From Uloborus plumipes (Eukaryota; Arthropoda; Arachnida; Araneae; Uloboridae): DNA of 64,000 nt. Location: contig JAXGGA010002255.1 in NCBI GenBank assembly GCA_038373865.1, positions 62,001 to 126,000 of the forward strand, in the 5' to 3' direction. Below, one piece after another: positions 1 to 12,700 of this stretch (position 1 is the first letter of the stretch; each line of letters opens with the position of its first letter). The position numbers were made by a program, and so were the translations under genes. The notes under the pieces were generated by a model that worked only from the letters and a program-made list of their open reading frames with translations, did no database searches and was not told the origin of the DNA.

Positions 1-578
1 TAACCAGCGAATTATTCAAAAAGCCCAAAGCGCATCATAAGTCATATTGGAATATTCAAGGAATGTGCTAGACTCATTATTGAATGCCGTTAACTGCTTG
101 GAAAAGTCATAGATTTAAGGACCGTATTAGCGAGATCTGTGTTGCATGTCAATCCGGGCCTTATTTGCATGGAGTTCATGGGAGCTCAGCTCCTACACAT
201 CGTTTAAGTTTATGCGATTTTTCACATTTTGGGCGGAATTCAGACTATTTAGGCATTAAAATAAGTTTTAGGGACTATAGAGCTCTTGCATATTTTTTTT
301 CTTCACAAACTAACACATGTGTTCTTACACATCTCTTTTTACACACTCTTTCACATGTATTCAATGTAAAACACTACTTAAGTCAGCACGTGCTATGATT
401 CCAACTTTAGAATTACGTTTACCCTTTCTGGCTGGGACTTCCCTACGCGTGAAGTTCAAAAAAACGTTTTCTTCCTTCATTAGAAATTAATTATTTTTAA
501 CTTAAGTTTCAACTAACTATGCATTCTTTTTGTTATGATTTTTTTCAAAAAAGTACTAAATCTACTTTTTAATTGCAG
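1..578. other. ARID2 intron, upstream part
   Basis: Intronic sequence before the first exon in the window; it ends in a T-rich tract and cag acceptor. An open frame at 84-398 has no recognisable protein. The exons encoding the start and most of the ARID domain are not here. Confidence 0.6.
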
Positions 579-730
579 ATTTTTAGGTCATTATGAGAAA
601 ATACACTTCATGGGCGAAGAACCCGACCATGATAAAAATCAATCCTCAGAATCTCACAGCAGAAAATTGCAGCTTACACTCTTTCATCAAGTACCCATGG
701 TTTATAACGCCTTGCAACATGAAGTAACTG
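579..730 (+). CDS. ARID2: ARID2 window exon 1: end of ARID domain
   Basis: Acceptor tttttaattgcag, donor g|gtaagt. The first base completes a codon begun in an upstream exon. The peptide starts FLGHYEKIHFMGEEPD, matching the last helix of the ARID domain and the acidic stretch after it, then LFHQVPMVYNALQHEV, which leads into the armadillo-like region. It ends in phase 1. Confidence 0.9.
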
Positions 731-3700
731 GTAAGTTATTTTTTGATTTTCAATGTTGATTTCTTTAACAAAAATATTGCAGTTTGTTAGAAACAGTTGC
801 TTATGTTTTAATATTTTTTTTAAAGATGCATCACGCTCCACATCAGGATTAAATCAAGTATTTACCAACCCAACGGATTACGATAAGTTGTGCATGTCTT
901 TATTATGTGGTCTTCCAAATGAACAAGAACTGGCTCTTAACGTTTGTACAATATTATCCAATGAAGGAAACTACATGCTACATTTAGAGCAAGCTCCCAA
1001 ACTAGTTGATCTTCTCATAGCACAAGCTGGTGTTTGGAGACTAGGTATAATTTTATTTCTAATTCTATTGTGTAACTTTGTTGATGTTGATGATGATTAT
1101 TATAGTAGAGCACCAATTGGGAATGCTCGGGATCATCGCTATCCTGGATATCTGACTTTCTCTGTTTTCTAGATCGCTGAAAACGTTGTTTGCCGATATT
1201 TTAAAAAGCCTATATTGCAATAATAAATAGTGAACAACAACAAAAAAAAGTTTCAGAACAACAAAACACTGTAAAATGCTTAGAAATTTGTATTAAAAGA
1301 ACCATTTAAAAGCAAAAGCTTTCAAAAGACAAAATGAAAAAAAAAAAAAAATCATTCACCACAGTTTGCCATGGTAAACTTTGTAAAAAGGAATAAAACG
1401 ATATTTAACAAATAAATTTATGAACGGGGAGGAAATGTAAGATGTTTTTTTTATTTTCTAGTTGTAGTATATAAAAAGAACTTTGTAAAGGGATAGTTAA
1501 AGTTTTTTATTCGCTGCTTTTACATTGAATAATACATATCAATAAAACTTTACATTCTTAAAAGCCTTACCATAGTCTTTTTATTTTATTTATTTATTTA
1601 TTTGAACTAGCGCTTTACAATCCACTAAACGAAAAATTTGCCAATCTGGTTTTATGCTTTTCTCGCACTTTTCGTGCATCCAGATGTCTGAATTAATCTG
1701 CTATAACCTATGATTAACTGCCATACAGCAAAAAATTATATTGTAATGAGTCAGTACTCAATTCTTAAGTGTTCATTTGAAGTGAAGTTGGGAAAATGTT
1801 AGGTTTTTGAGTGTTCTTTTCAATTTTCGTTCGTGAAATATTTTCGGAAATTTTGCCCACATGTGAGTTGACACTTCAATTTGAAAATCTTATCTGGAAT
1901 AATACTTGAATGTATGTGATATTTCGAAATGAAAAGGACACACTTTTCTGGATATTTCGAAAAAATGCTCTTTTTATAAAAGTAGAGAAAAATTCGTATT
2001 TTGAAAAATGGCAGGTAAATCGCGCAAGTTTTCCTGCTTTTCTGGACACCAGATGAAATTCTTTGGACTGTATCTAAAAATTATGAGATGTAAAATATTT
2101 AACGATTTATTAATTATAATTCATGTTTTACTTCGATTTTCTTGCAAGTGCTTCATTCGTTTGTGACCTCTGAAAAATCAATAAATGAAAACTAGTATAT
2201 TTAAGACATTCGTAAGTCAATCTGACAAATTAAATATCTGCACAGTATTTATTCTATCATTATAAAACTGATTATTTCATTCTGTTTCATGACTCCTTAA
2301 TAAAAGATGTTTTCAAAAAATATTTTTTTTAATTAAAAAAAAACAAAAAAGATTAAATTTTTTTGTCAAAGACTTTACAAGCTTCAGTTATTAATTACTT
2401 TGCATTTATTAATTCAGGGGGGCCCATTCCCTCAAAGAGTAATTGTTCACCGCTCGAAATACTAGGAATCCCCCCCCCCCTAGAATGAGAAACTCCCCTA
2501 CCCAAAACAAAATATCCCTAAAGCACTCCCTAATAGATGTATGGGGAGTATGGGCAAAGTGATACTTTATGGTAGTAGAAATTCATTCTTTTTTTAAACC
2601 TTTATATTTTACAAATTTGCTTCACTTCTGTTTGACTACATTTCACCTTTTAAAATCTCATTCACGTTGCTACAGGACTTAATGGGATAATTGACGGAGA
2701 TGTGGCTAAAATATAAAAGTTGGTAACAGTTTTGAAAATAGCTTTTTTTATTTTTTTTTTTTCGAAAAATGAATCTCTCATTTTAAAATTCAGTCCTTAT
2801 TCTATTTACATCAACAATTCTTTCAAATGTATCAAAAAATTATCCAGATTGCATATTAACTTTTGTGTGATTTAATGTTGTGGGATAATTTTCTGATACA
2901 CATAAAATTATTAATACATATTATTATTATATTTGGATTTTTTTCAGATTTTGTTTTAATAAAAATTATTAAATGTTCAATTTTTTTTTGTTAATCTTAT
3001 AGTCTCTGAACTGTCCTTTATTATGATATCATAAATATTATAATAAATTTCATGTATATAATTCACAAAATTGTCATCCTCTAATGAAATGAGTCAAATA
3101 TTGGCTTGCTATTGCAAATTTTGTGAATCATGTTTCACTGAATTTACGTCAGTTGCCTTTAAAATACCAGAAAGCATAAACTCTGATTATTATATTACCA
3201 GATTTTAAACCGAAATGCATGTTTGTTATTGACGATTTTATTCTAGTGTAATTAATTTTGGAGAAACTATATTAAGTGTGCCAGCTGCCAAAATTTATGC
3301 AATACTCATTTTTATAAAAGTATTCAACAACCAATAAAATTTATCTACATTTTTTAATTTTTAAATTTAACACCTTGACTGCCAAGCTACGAGATAACTC
3401 GTGGTATGTGAACTTAGCTGTTGAGTCCACTTCGAGTTAGCTTGTAGTTCCTGGATTTGCTGTTTTCATGCATATTCGAGCGCAGATGTCATACTCGGGC
3501 AAAAGTAGAGATTTGACTTCGGTGAAGGTACCATAAAATCCTAACTCTCTCATCGCATGTAGATTGGCTTTAGCCCAACTCCTAACCTAGGAATTGCTTT
3601 GTAGCTTGGCAGTCAATGTGTTAAAGAAAAAAAAAAACATGTTTTATTATTTTAGTGCTATCATTTTAGTGTTGCTGAGTGCTTAATTAGCTTTAATGTA

Positions 3701-6700
3701 TTTTAATGTATGTGTAAATAAATGAATGTTTATTTAAAAAAATATTTTTGTGAAAGGTCAAAAATACACATTAAGCATTTTGATCTTTACATTTTAATTT
3801 ATAACTTTTAATTTCCCTCATACAGAATGATTTTTTTTTTTTTGTTGAGCTCTACAACTTTTAAGATGTCATTGAATGTAGCAGATTTACTTGTGAAAAA
3901 TCATTTATTTAAATGAAAATTAAACCATAGTTCTATTTTGACAGTGTGAAGTATGAACATTACATTAACTTTTTTCTAAAATCTCAACTCATGTTTTGCA
4001 AAGTACAAAAGAAACAGATGTATTCCCCCCTCCAGAATTTGTCAGTTTTTTAATTATACTGTTTTTTTTTCTAATTTTTCTTAATTTACTTTGCCTTCAT
4101 GTATAATACATTAATATTTTGTAGCTAAATTTCAAATTCAATCTAAGTTTACATGTTCATGTAAGGTTTTTTTTGGACTGTAAATCTGCTGTGTCTCTTT
4201 TGCTGAAAAAATATTTTTCTGTTTCAGATGATGACTCTTTTAAAATGTTATATTTAGAAAGCTGGAAGGATCTTAAAGGTAGAAATATGCATCGGTTTTG
4301 GCGAAGCACACTCGATGTACAAAATATACAATTAGTGCAATTACTTGGTTTAGATTTAGGTAAAATTTTCTATTTCTAATGTGAAATTCAATATATTTGT
4401 GTTTGTGTGTGTATTTTAATATTTATTAATGGGATTATGTATATTGTTATATTATACATACAGTGGAACCCTGATTTCACATTGTCGATTTCGTACGTTA
4501 TCCCGTTTCCGTCATCATTTTCTGCTGATCTTCGAAAAAAACTGTACTGATAATGTTAAAAGATTTTGGATTTCTCGCTTCTCTTTTTAAGATGCCTTTT
4601 TCTACTAACTTGTCAAAATAGTATTTCATCTACAAACTCACACAAACTTTTTTTTTTTTACAAGATTCCCCCCCCCCCCCAAATAGATTAGCTTTGTAGG
4701 TGTTTGAAGTCCCTCTGATATTCTTTTTGTTAGTCTTATGGTCCTATGTAAGTGGGGCTCTGATCGTTCAATCTCGTCTTTCTTCACAAAAACTGAGGAC
4801 CAAAGCTGCTAGCACTTTTCTTGAAATAGGGAAGTTTAAACCTATGAAATATTCCTACTTTTACTACTAGATATTAAGACACTTTTAAAACGCAAAAATT
4901 CCCCATCACCAAATGTTTAAACACAATGATTTATTTTTAATGAATTTTTAAAACACCCACCCGCAAAAAAAGCGCTCCTTGCAAAGGAAACCAGTGAGAT
5001 CAAATAACTGTAATTTAAGATATGCATCCACAAAAATTGTATTGTAGCTATACTATTGTTTCATTGCAGAGTTTTTTTCCTTCCTTTATCAAATAGTTTT
5101 CAGTCTATTATTTCACTGTGGAGATTGGATTCATCAAAATGCAATTCAATAACCGACTACGGGTGTCAGTGGTGATTGTTTCAAACTTTTTCCTTGGAAA
5201 CCATGCTCAAATTTTTAGTGAGGCGTTACTTGGTAACTTCAACCTTTTTCCCGCAATCGCGGGAACAACCTATGACATTATGGAAAACCGGTTTCCGTTC
5301 GGCCAATAAACAGTTTCTCGCTTCAGCCTTTGTGGTCTGGCAAAAAATCCCTAAGCCTTCTCACGTCACGGTCGCTTGAACTTTAAAAATTATTTAAAAA
5401 AAGAACTACTTTTCGTATCAGAATTTTTCATTGATGATGATCATGTATGTTGTTCTATCATGCAAAAATAAAATTAAAAATCAAAAGCTTCCTGAAGTCC
5501 AGCATGCATCGTCTATCACAGCAATTCTCAACCAGTGTTCCCATGTACCAGCACCAGTTCATATAGAAAAATTTGACTGATCCTCAGAGGTTTTAAGTTT
5601 GTTGTTGATCCTCAAAGATTATGTTGAAGGGGGTGGGGCTGTTACTATTTATTACATATAGATAATAGTATTATGGTATTCAAAAGATCAAAAAGTTTTA
5701 TCATTATGTTTTAAATAAGACACTAAACTTATCTGCTTTCCTTTTTTTTTATTTGTTTATTGCTGGATAGGGCTCTGTATTTTGATTTTTTGTTTTGCCC
5801 ATTATGATGTCGTATAAAAATTGAATGCTATAAGTCGGCGTTTCCCAACCTTTTTTAGCTCGCTTACCATTTTCTTTTACATCATGGATAATTATACCAC
5901 TTCAAATAAATGATTGTATTTCGTGACTTTTCCCCCAAATTTCCAGTGTATTTATTTATTTGTATTAAACATTGTATTGAGTGACTAGAGTGAGAAATTC
6001 CATCGAAACACGCCGAAATGTTATGCCCGATACAATGTCAACTAAAATAATAAATTTGCTTTAACTGTGTGTTTGTACAAAGTTTTGCATTTACCTACTA
6101 TTTTGCCATATTTTGATACTAATAAATAGCTTTAATAATTACAAAACAAAAACAAAAAAAAACTTTTTCTCTTATTGTAATCAATACTTCTATAAAATAT
6201 ATTTAATGCAACTCTTGTGCTTGTTTCAAAGAGCATACTTTTTTTGAAATTCACCAAAGTCTAACAGCTAAATTTAAAAATACGCTCAGAAGATAAACAA
6301 TATTGACTACCTGATGTTTGATCATTGACTGCAATTAGTAACACCTTAACTCTTAATTATGTCATATCAATGTTAAAATAAGTTCATAAATTACTGTGAA
6401 AAACTTTTCAGCGCATGTTTTATTCGTCTTTTATGTTCGCAGTTACATATTTTTCACGTACCGCCAACAAGCAAGTTGTGTACCACCAATGGTACACGTA
6501 TCATTGGTTGGGAAACGCTGTTATTAGTTAAGCCTTTTTATTTCTTTCCGTTAATTACACACAAGCTGTGTTTTATTAAAGAACTGAAAATGTTAGTGGG
6601 GGAGGGGCGGGGTTCATTTTGGACGCTAAATGTACTCATCCGAAGGACTCATAGACAAGGTCCTGCCTTTTCATTTTGTCGTATTTGATGCAATATAGTG

Positions 6701-9700
6701 CTGCATCAAGAAACCTGAATGTTTTCAAGAAAAATTATAAAATATGTTTTTATATTATTAAATTTTAAAAGGGTTCAACCCTAGTCAAATTCAAGTCAAG
6801 TCTTCTTTAAAACAGCTTTTGTTATCTTGTTGACATCATTACTTTGACTAATTTCATTTGCTGCTGTGTATTTACTTCTTTTATGAAATATTTCCTCATA
6901 TAGGTGAAAAGGATCCAGATGAAACAATCTTGAATGTAGAAAGTGATTTAGGTGCTCTGAATGTTGAAGGTCAAAGAGTACTAAGGGTAAGTTTTTTCCT
7001 CTTTGTATGACATGTTTTTTTCTCTTTAAGCTATATCATCACTTACACTTGAAAAAAAAGCTTAATTTTTTCTCTTAATTGTCTACTGGATATTTTCTAT
7101 TATCTATCAAAATTTGAATAGTGATATACTAGTTCAAAAATTTAATCGAAGGACAAAAAAAAGGCTAAATTTGCAAAAAATATAAAATGCAGCTATGCCA
7201 AAAATAGTATGTATTGCAATTCCACAAATGTATGCATATTTTTTTGCTAAGAATTTATGTTATTTATAATTTTCAACTCCTGTATGAAGATAAATAACTG
7301 GAAAATGTAACTTTACATATTTTTTGGGGTCCCATATAGATACTACTTTTTAAAATCATGAATTTTAACCCTTCACTGCACGATTTTTTATATTTTCATG
7401 AAAAAAATCATTTGTTACCTTTTAAATAGCCCTGAGTTCAGGAAAAATGAAGAAAAAAATTAATCTTAAAAATGTGCACCAAAAATGATGTTTTAATTGT
7501 TTGTTCTATATATGGCACAAAGCACATAGCATATGCTTTGTATACCGATAAGTGTAATAATCTACAATGTTTTTGTGTCATAAGTGGTAAAAACTAACTT
7601 TCCACTAAGTGTATTTAAACATTTTTGGAACAAAGGAAATAATGACTAAGCACACTTCTAACGGAAATGCAGACCCTTTTTTTAAAAAAAGCAAGAACTG
7701 TAATACCTAGACTAGTGCAGCTAACTAGTGCATAAAAATCACACTGAACTGTTATAGCAATGTTCCAGAAGGGGCACAAAGCTCAGTTTAACTGCATTTA
7801 AAAATCATAGGAATATATGAGGGTTTATTTGGTTTGTGCCAGATCTGGCACACCGTGCAGTGAAGGGTTAAAATTGATTTTTTTTTGTGATTTATAAATT
7901 CACAGTGCATCCTTTTTGTGGAAGTATTTTACTTTATGTATATGTTTCATTAAAAAAAATGAAGTACTACTTGTCACATTTCTTCTTGCTATATTGAGTT
8001 GAAGATAATACTAGACAATTGTAAAAAGTAAACGAAAAAATGATTTTCTTTCTTTTATTTATATGAATTGTTTTTAATATTTTAGGTTGCTCTAATTTTA
8101 CATAATTTATCATTTGAAAAGAACAATGTTCCTGTTTTAGTTGGTAACACTAACTTCATAAGGTAATGTGATAATCCATGATTCAATAATATTTAAAAAA
8201 AAAAAAATGTTATGTTGTAAATTTTTTCTATTTATTCTTGTTTTTATTTACAGATTTCTTTTACTGTGTGTACATTCATCTTGGGCGAATCTTAGGCAGA
8301 CTGCTTATGATACCTTATCTAACTTAGCATCTGAAGTAAGTTTTTATTATAAATAAAACTGTTACCAGCTAAGTACGGCATGCTATAGAATGCCTATGTT
8401 TTGTATATAATGTGGATGTATAATGGTGGATAGCTTATGCTATGCTGTGACTTATGTTCTTTATACATTACTCTATTTTTAAATTCTTACTTGACTCTCT
8501 GTGGACCATTTGTTCATGAGTTACATACACCAAGCCAGGATATTAAGGATTGCAATCAATCTACTCAGCTATCTTCTTTCATATTTTCTCCTTCAGCAAT
8601 AAATTGCACTGAATTTGGTAAAACATGAGCAAAGTCTTTATTCTTTTTAGAATCTATAAGCAGTTTTTATGTTTTCAAATAGAATTTGTGTTCAGTAAAA
8701 AAAGGTCAAAAGTGCAGCTTACAGCTTGGAATTAGGTTTCAGCAAAAGTCAAAAATTTTGAACTCACTTAATTTGACCTGCTGTTACCTAGTTGCAAGTA
8801 ATATTGATGAATATTTTCCACAATTTTGTAGTGTTATACGTACAATAAATAAACCCTATATGTATGCATTTTTGCTACATAGCAAAAGTAAAATTTTCAT
8901 TAAGGGTACAAATTTGTAGAAAAATTCTGGCATATGTTTCAAGGTAACAAGGAACATCTTTTTAGTGCAAAAAGATTTGAGCTTATAAATATATTGACCT
9001 TTGACGAAAGCAATGAGTCCTCCTTGTAGGTCTGTATGTATTGAACCTATAACTACTAGTTTAAGCTATTGATCTTGGGTATTTTGAAGTAACTAAATTT
9101 AGAGATAAAAGTAATTCATTTTTTTTTTTAATTTGAGAATTAATGCTCATGGTTTATTATTCAATTTTTTATTTCTTTTTTTTGATAAAGATTGCTTATA
9201 ATTGAAACTAGTTAATAATAGTTTGTACATAACCAACATAGCTATTGGCCCAAAATGTACCTACTAAGAAATAACCTCAATAAATCGAACTTTAGGGGAA
9301 TGGAGGGCAAAGTGAAATAATTAAGTTTACTTGTTTGCTTGAAAAGCAAAAAATAGGAAATTTGTTCTAAAAATTATTGTACATAAAGGAAGAATAATGT
9401 ATTTTGTAATACATCTTATGTTGAAATATTATTTTTCACCTTTGGCAGTTATTTTGTACTTTCAAAAGAATGTGGAAAATTCTCACCTCAAAAAATCATG
9501 GGGCAAAGTAAAAAACGACATATTTTTGTTATGAAAATGTTTCTACTCGACGATTAAAAGTAAATTTCATCAAATGTATGCGTAAATAAACGGCAAAAAA
9601 TCATTATTAATAAAAAAAAAACGAATAAGCAAATAAATGAATTAATACATATGAGAAAATAAACGAATGAATAAAATAGATAAATGAATAAGAAAATGAG

Positions 9701-12700
9701 TTAATAAATGAGTAAATAAGTGAATAGCTAAGTAAAAGCATGTTAATAAAAAGATAAATGAAGAAATACGTATATGTTTAAATAAATAATGAATAAGTAA
9801 ACGAAATGAACTATTTCACTTTGCCCCAAGTGCACTTGACAAATTACATTGAAAATTTAAAATCAAAAAATGCCTGATACAAACAAAATAAGAAGTGCCC
9901 TGGACATCAGTAGATCTCAATTGGTAGTTTAAATGACAATTAAAAAAATTTGATCATTTTAAAATAACAAGAAATATTTTTGAAAAATCCTGAATATTAC
10001 AAAAAAAGGTATCAAATTTTGAAAATGGTTTGTATAATTTTTTTCGTTGATCTTTGGAGCTACTTATTTTTTGACAGGAATAAACTATATGACTAGGAAT
10101 TTAGTTAAAACATTGCTAGATAGGTGACGCTGCAAACTGAAAAATTTTTACCATTTCTTTTGCCCCGCCCCTACAAAGTGTTGAGGTGATTTTTTTTCTT
10201 GATAATGAACCTGACACCATAGTATTTTTTGAGCATGTCTAATGTGATGTGTATTTTCTGATGAAATTGTTGGATTTGTGTTTTTCAAAGAGTAGTTAAA
10301 GAATCACTTTATTATTACAATTCAAAGTTTCTTTGGCCTTGAATTTACACTGCATGGCAAGTGCTTGATGGTATACTGTCTTCTTAAACGTATGAGACTT
10401 GGAAACTTTAAGACTTAATCTTTAAACAGATGTTGACATGTAAAATTTGGTGTTTCAAAACATATTTTCATGAAAGTATTATTCCTATTTGCTGCCTGTA
10501 AAATTATTGAAGTGAACGGCAAGCACATTGAAAATATTCTGGTGGAAATGATTATGTGCGGAACATCATTATGCCCTGTAATCAGCTAAGTTTGATTGGG
10601 CATTACTTTCAGTTACTTGTGCAATCAAGTTTTAATTCTAATAAATATATTTTTAAAAACAGCTGTAATTATATTCACATAATTTTTGTTGGATAGTTTT
10701 TATTCCTAGTAAACTACTTTTGTTTTTAGCATTAAGTGTTTCCTTTTTATTTATCCAGTTTTTGAAACCTAATACAAATTAGCGCTTACCAAACTTGAGT
10801 TTCCCCTTTGTTGTTTAAGTATATATTACTGTGAGAGCCCAAAGTTGGAATGTCAACACTCATCAGAAATATTTGTTTTTCTCCAGTGCAACCTCCTCCC
10901 GCCTCAAAATGTGACTTTTTATTGACAGCCCCATCTGTTAAGTTTATTTTTCCCACTCGACACATACACATGTGTTAATATATCTCCTTGTTTTTTGGGA
11001 TGATTATTTTGTTACTATTTTAGTAAAAATGTTCTGTTTAAAATTTCTGTAGAATACCGTATTTTCCTCCTACCTTTTCGCATGCAATTCTTTGGAAATG
11101 GTTGTTTCTGATAGTAAACATTTTTTCCTTTTTCAGATAAAACTATCCATTGAAAAAGATCTCTGTTCTCGAATTATGTTTCAAGCTGTGATGGATGGTA
11201 TTATCTCATCTGACAGATATATGAATATTAGGTCCATGGATATTTTAGCACAGTTGTGTAGTTTTGAACCAAATGAGGATATTATTCCATCTAGGTTAGA
11301 TGTAGAGGTATATATATTTTCATTTTCTTTTTGTGTTCTTTAAGCAATTTTTACTGCAACAAACTTGTTTTCCTGTGTTCACTGTGCATGAATCTTCCAT
11401 TTTATTATTTTTTCTTTTTGTAGGTTTACCAACAAATGGTGTCCTTTCTTACCATTCATGATGTGATGTTGCTATTTTACACACTTGAAGCACTGTATGC
11501 TCTTTCAGATCTTGGACGATATGCTTGTGACAAAATTGTAACTGTTCATCGATGCATAGGTATTTCCCTAAATTCTTTTATAATATTTTTTTCTAATCAC
11601 TGTGTTTATTTGTATTCAGAAGTATCACATTTGATTTTTACTCCAATTCAGGTGCTTTAGTCAGTTTGTTAACATTAGAACCTAATCAGTATGGTCCTTC
11701 TGGACAAATCAAAATGAAAATTGTTGAAACTTTAGTGCCTGCAGAATCAGATGGAGAACAAGAAGAAAAACCAGGTCTGTTCCTCTTTCTGTTCCATTTT
11801 TTGCGATAGTTCTGTAAAACCTTTTAAGTTCCACAGTGAAACTTGGAAAATGAATACTTGAATATAACCTATAAATAACAAGTTAGATGACTTCATTGAC
11901 GACGGCAAACTCAGTGTTACAATCATTATAACTGCACTAGTAGCAATAAGGATCGGAATTACTTGCCTGAGACACACAATGAAAAGTAACGAGTTTTTTC
12001 AGAGTTTTAAAATTATTTACTAAAAAAAAAAAAAAAAAAATCCTATTTCCTTTTTAACTTAGTGTTCTTGGTATTAAAAGGCCAGTTTCATAATCTTAAA
12101 GTGAATTATGTAGCTGGTGAGAATTGTAGTGAAATCGTTTTTTTTTAAATTAAAAGTTGGCAAGTATGCCACTGCAAACACATTGTTATCTTTGTGCAGT
12201 ACTTTTTAAACATCAACATTAAAATCGCACAAATACTAATAATAGGGGTATAGTTGTCCCACATTTTCTATATTTGAAAAGAAGTCATGAAAAAGGTCCT
12301 ATATTTCTACTATTGTAATAAATATTCGTCTAGTTTGTCCTGCATATTAAAAAATAACTAAAAAACACACCCTCACTTAGATATATGGAAATTCCATAAA
12401 TTCTCGAAGCATTGACTTGACTTAAACTTCTAATTTTAGCAAAACACATAGTAGTTGAATAGCATCCTCATACTTTAAAAAAAAAATGCAATTACGGAAT
12501 GCTGTCTCCAAATTGGTTGAGTAAGGTTATTTTTGGGAGGTCACAGGGCTCCCAAATGGTCCGTTTTTCCCGCCAAAGTCCGTTTTTTAGAGTTAAGTCC
12601 GTTTTAGACCGCTTTTTAACATTTTGGTCCGATTGGTCCGTTTTAATATTATTTTTACTTAAAAATCAACTTTTTTAAGTTTTGTCGAAACACGGTGCCT

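Noticed and set aside
84..398. 104-codon open frame near the window start
   Set aside because: No recognisable domain, no splice or similarity support, and ends in low-complexity T-rich sequence; the ARID domain exon expected upstream does not match it.
1100..1172. Extension of exon 2 as a longer reading frame
   Set aside because: A donor at 1045 matches the phase required by exon 3, and the residues after it do not resemble ARID2.
5517..5600. hAT end (cagcaattctcaaccagtg)
   Set aside because: The left-end word is typical but no inverted partner or duplication was found within a few kilobases.
9600..9805. CRISPR-like array of short repeats
   Set aside because: Units are 4-9 bases of AT-rich simple sequence with no spacers, and the genome is eukaryotic.
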